Source of the DNA: CAZEAC01 sp964510065
GTDB taxonomy: Bacteria; Bdellovibrionota_C; UBA2361; CAIXSY01
Length of the DNA stretch: 64,000 nt
Direction: 5' to 3'
Assembly: GCA_964510065.1 (NCBI GenBank)
Contig: CAZEAC010000012.1
Span: 1-64,000, forward strand
The position numbers were made by a program, and so were the translations under genes. Positions 62,337 through 64,000 of the stretch are shown here, in pieces (the stretch's first letter is position 1; each line of letters begins with the position of its first letter). The notes under the pieces are model-generated. The model had not been told where the DNA came from and did not search any database. It saw nothing but the letters and a program-made list of their open reading frames with translations.

Positions 62337-62966
62337 CTAGTTCTTTGGGGAAAATCGCTGAGCAAGTATTTCGCCGCCCTTTCTAATTGCCCATCCACCC
62401 AGGAGGCCCACGCCCGTTCCGCCAATGAACCAAGGTAATAAAGGCATAGCCGTAGCTATTGCAGCCGCTCCTGCCAGGTAGCTTACTCCTACTCCGGTGG
62501 CGGTTAAGACACCAACAAGAATTCCAATTTTAAAGATGTAATCACCAGCCCCGTGCATAAAGATTCCGAGCTGATGTCCGGCCGCTCGCCCGATGTTTTG
62601 TGCACTCTCTTTGAAGAAATCGATGATGCGCTTGCCGAATGGTAGTTTAGACTCTCTCGGCTCGGGCGCTAGTTCCTCTCCGGGCGAGCCTCCCGCACCC
62701 GGACCGATCGGCGGAATAGGCGGAAGAGCGATTCCGGCTCCCGCGAGGGGATTTCGTGTAACTGCGTTGGGGCTTGCAGGATGTCCTAATTGCGTTTGCG
62801 GCGGTCGACGAGCAACCGAATGATCTTCGACGACCTCAGCCTCAAGAATGGGGCCATCCGACTTAACTAGACTATTTGAATTGACTTGGACTGAAGTCGA
62901 ACCACCCTTCCTCGTAAGACTGTTTCCACCGCTTTTCACCAAAGCTAAGTTTTGATCAATTGTCAT
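62337..62966 (-). CDS. hypothetical two-TM protein with Pro-rich N-terminal region
   Basis: 209 aa from ATG 62966, with CGGAG about 10 nt upstream. A polar region to about 65, a Pro/Gly-rich linker (LPPIPPIGPGAGG), a basic amphipathic stretch (KRIIDFFKESAQNIG) and two hydrophobic hairpin helices at 127-180 with Gly/Ala repeats. It could insert in the membrane. It is convergent with the 60504 gene and of unknown function. Confidence 0.5.
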   Translation of the reverse strand: MTIDQNLALVKSGGNSLTRKGGSTSVQVNSNSLVKSDGPILEAEVVEDHSVARRPPQTQLGHPASPNAVTRNPLAGAGIALPPIPPIGPGAGGSPGEELAPEPRESKLPFGKRIIDFFKESAQNIGRAAGHQLGIFMHGAGDYIFKIGILVGVLTATGVGVSYLAGAAAIATAMPLLPWFIGGTGVGLLGGWAIRKGGEILAQRFSPKN

Positions 62967-63336
62967 CTCCGTACTCCGTTGCCCAAGAAGAATAGAATAA
63001 TAGCTCCAAATGTTTCCGTGGTCCAATTATGGTTATTGTTCGAATACGGCTGCATGTAGCACGAAAAACTAACTGTAATGCTCCGGAATTACTGATCAAA
63101 TCGACCATCGCAGAGCGGGGAAATAAGCTATATAAATCTTTCTTGCATTTTTTAGGTTACATACCGCCGTACATGCAGAATGATCGACTCATACTACGGA
63201 TTTATCTATCGCAACGGAGACCATACGGAATCTATGAGTAATTTTCTTGATTGACTTAGGAAGGTCCCGCAAAAAGCAGCCTTGCCATTAGCGCTCGCGA
63301 GTTTTTTAGGGTAAGAGTGAGGCGCAGACTTCAACG
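62967..63336. other. 370-bp region without convincing gene
   Basis: A 70-codon plus-strand frame (63029-63241) exists, but its composition is irregular and it has no ribosome site. I see no clear promoter, terminator or repeat. It probably holds the divergent promoters of the genes at 62966 and 63337. Confidence 0.35.
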
Positions 63337-63666
63337 ATGCCCGAGAAGGCTGGCGAAGCTACTACCAATGCTATTGTACAAGGCGTTCTTCCTTCTCGAT
63401 TGAAAGACTATCACGAATACTTTGAGCGAAAGAAGCAGCTCTTTCAGATGGCTGCAGTTGTAGGCACGCTTCCGCAAGGCTCGGAAGTTCGAAATGAAGC
63501 CGAGGTGCTCCATGCGTGTGATACTGCCGCCGTACTTGGTCACATTAAAAATATCGGCGTTGATGTACCGAAAGGGTCGCGAGTTGGCTACTCGAAGGCC
63601 GGTGTTGGGTACGTGCCGGCGAAGTTTGAAGTAGAGGTAAATTCAGGATTTCTCAACGCGACTTAA
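63337..63666 (+). CDS. small hypothetical protein
   Basis: 109 aa. No signal peptide or TM. A basic helical region (LKDYHEYFERKKQLFQMAAVVG) is followed by an acidic/polar region with a single Cys at ACDTAA and a strand-rich C-terminus (GYVPAKFEVEVNSG). No family recognised. Codon composition resembles neighbours. It precedes the broken exported frame at 63669. Confidence 0.5.
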   Translation: MPEKAGEATTNAIVQGVLPSRLKDYHEYFERKKQLFQMAAVVGTLPQGSEVRNEAEVLHACDTAAVLGHIKNIGVDVPKGSRVGYSKAGVGYVPAKFEVEVNSGFLNAT

Positions 63667-63668
63667 AT

Positions 63669-63959
63669 CTGGTATCCATAACTCCATTCGATTGTTGGCG
63701 AAAGATTCACAAGCAGCTTTCCCTGCCCCTTGCGTTGGTGGGCATGGTAGGTAGTAGCGAGGCGCAATCTACCACATAGCTTGAAAAGGGCAGTGTTGCC
63801 CCGACCACAAATACCGTGGAAGCGTGCAGCAATCCGGAAACGTCAACGTCGTTGAGTAATAGTGACGTGATTGAAACTGCGATTGTCGATTGCTTTAACC
63901 ACTGTTCCAGTGGCGCATTCGTTAGGTCGTCGGGAAGAACCATTTCGCGACTGATCTAA
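63669..63959 (+). pseudogene. possible small exported Cys-containing protein broken by in-frame TAG
   Basis: One plus-strand frame reads, before a TAG at 63777-63779, WRKIHKQLSLPLALVGMVGS with SEAQ, like a signal peptide. After it comes a mature-looking Cys-containing stretch (EACSNPET, IVDCFNHCSSG) that ends at TAA 63957-63959. No standard start codon precedes the signal-like segment: only CTG or ATT are available, with ATG at 63744 inside it. It may be a decayed gene or chance. The rest of the 334-bp terminal gap shows nothing else I trust. Confidence 0.3.
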
Positions 63960-64000
63960 ATTGATTTCTCGGACCAAAATTACAAAATACGGCCTGAATC

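Noticed and set aside
63029..63241. 70-aa plus-strand open frame
   Set aside because: Irregular composition, no ribosome site and no family; kept only as part of an unassigned region.
63707..63943. 78-aa minus-strand open frame near the end of the window
   Set aside because: No ribosome site or recognisable features; the plus strand in this stretch reads more like a decayed exported protein.
1..64000. CRISPR array, rRNA or tRNA genes
   Set aside because: No regularly spaced direct repeats, no rRNA-like conserved blocks and no tRNA cloverleaf with a GGTTCGA-type T-arm were found by eye.

Overview
The window looks like chromosome from a Gram-negative (diderm) bacterium of broadly proteobacterial or 'deltaproteobacterial' character. 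The evidence is MinCDE, PgpA, lipoproteins with lipoboxes, OmpA-type peptidoglycan-binding domains, Sec signal peptides and a conjugation-type (TraG/TraU-like) gene set. TAG, TAA and TGA are all used as ordinary stops. I cannot name a genus. No rRNA, tRNA, CRISPR array or intact transposase was found.

Layout. 1-5.1 kb: SGNH hydrolase-like protein, PyrF, a membrane glycosyltransferase and a lipoprotein aminopeptidase-like protein. 5.1-11.7 kb: an ECF sigma factor behind a textbook ECF-type promoter, an anti-sigma/YfbK-like fusion and a large exported protein. 11.7-13.1 kb: repeat-rich accessory DNA. 13.1-21.9 kb: glutamine-dependent NAD synthetase, three exported proteins of unknown role, an unknown cytoplasmic protein and two tandem PPK2-family kinases. 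22.0-33.1 kb: one long minus-strand operon (below). 33.5-39.5 kb: ROK-like kinase, acyltransferase, NADK2-like kinase, a structured RNA candidate with some 6S resemblance, an unknown helical protein and PgpA. 39.5-42.4 kb: minC-minD-minE. 42.4-48.9 kb: alanine dehydrogenase, divergent from folD-gcvT-gcvH-gcvP. 49.0-62.4 kb: exported proteins of a type IV secretion/conjugation-like cluster, interrupted by a frameshifted DUF4143-type ATPase. 62.4-64.0 kb: small unknown genes and one candidate small exported protein broken by an in-frame stop.

The most interesting unit is the minus-strand operon at 33109-22042. Its gene order is SBP-OmpA fusion, von Willebrand A lipoprotein, second SBP-OmpA fusion, two-TM coiled-coil protein, PspA/IM30-like protein, ABC substrate-binding protein, permease, ABC ATPase, tandem AAA+ ATPase. 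Junctions are tight and the last two genes overlap (TAATG). It ends in a perfect 12-bp terminator. It joins an ABC importer of the nitrate/taurine/urea-carboxylase-associated type to envelope-stress (PspA), peptidoglycan-anchoring (OmpA), adhesion (VWA) and remodelling (AAA+) parts. I infer a ligand-sensing envelope-maintenance machine; its substrate is unknown.

Other notable points are four copies of a ~70-bp hairpin repeat, two of which supply the upstream gene's stop codon; a second hairpin family that does the same; a MITE-like element with a broken relative; a pentanucleotide-repeat frameshift; and an extended lysine-rich MinE tail.
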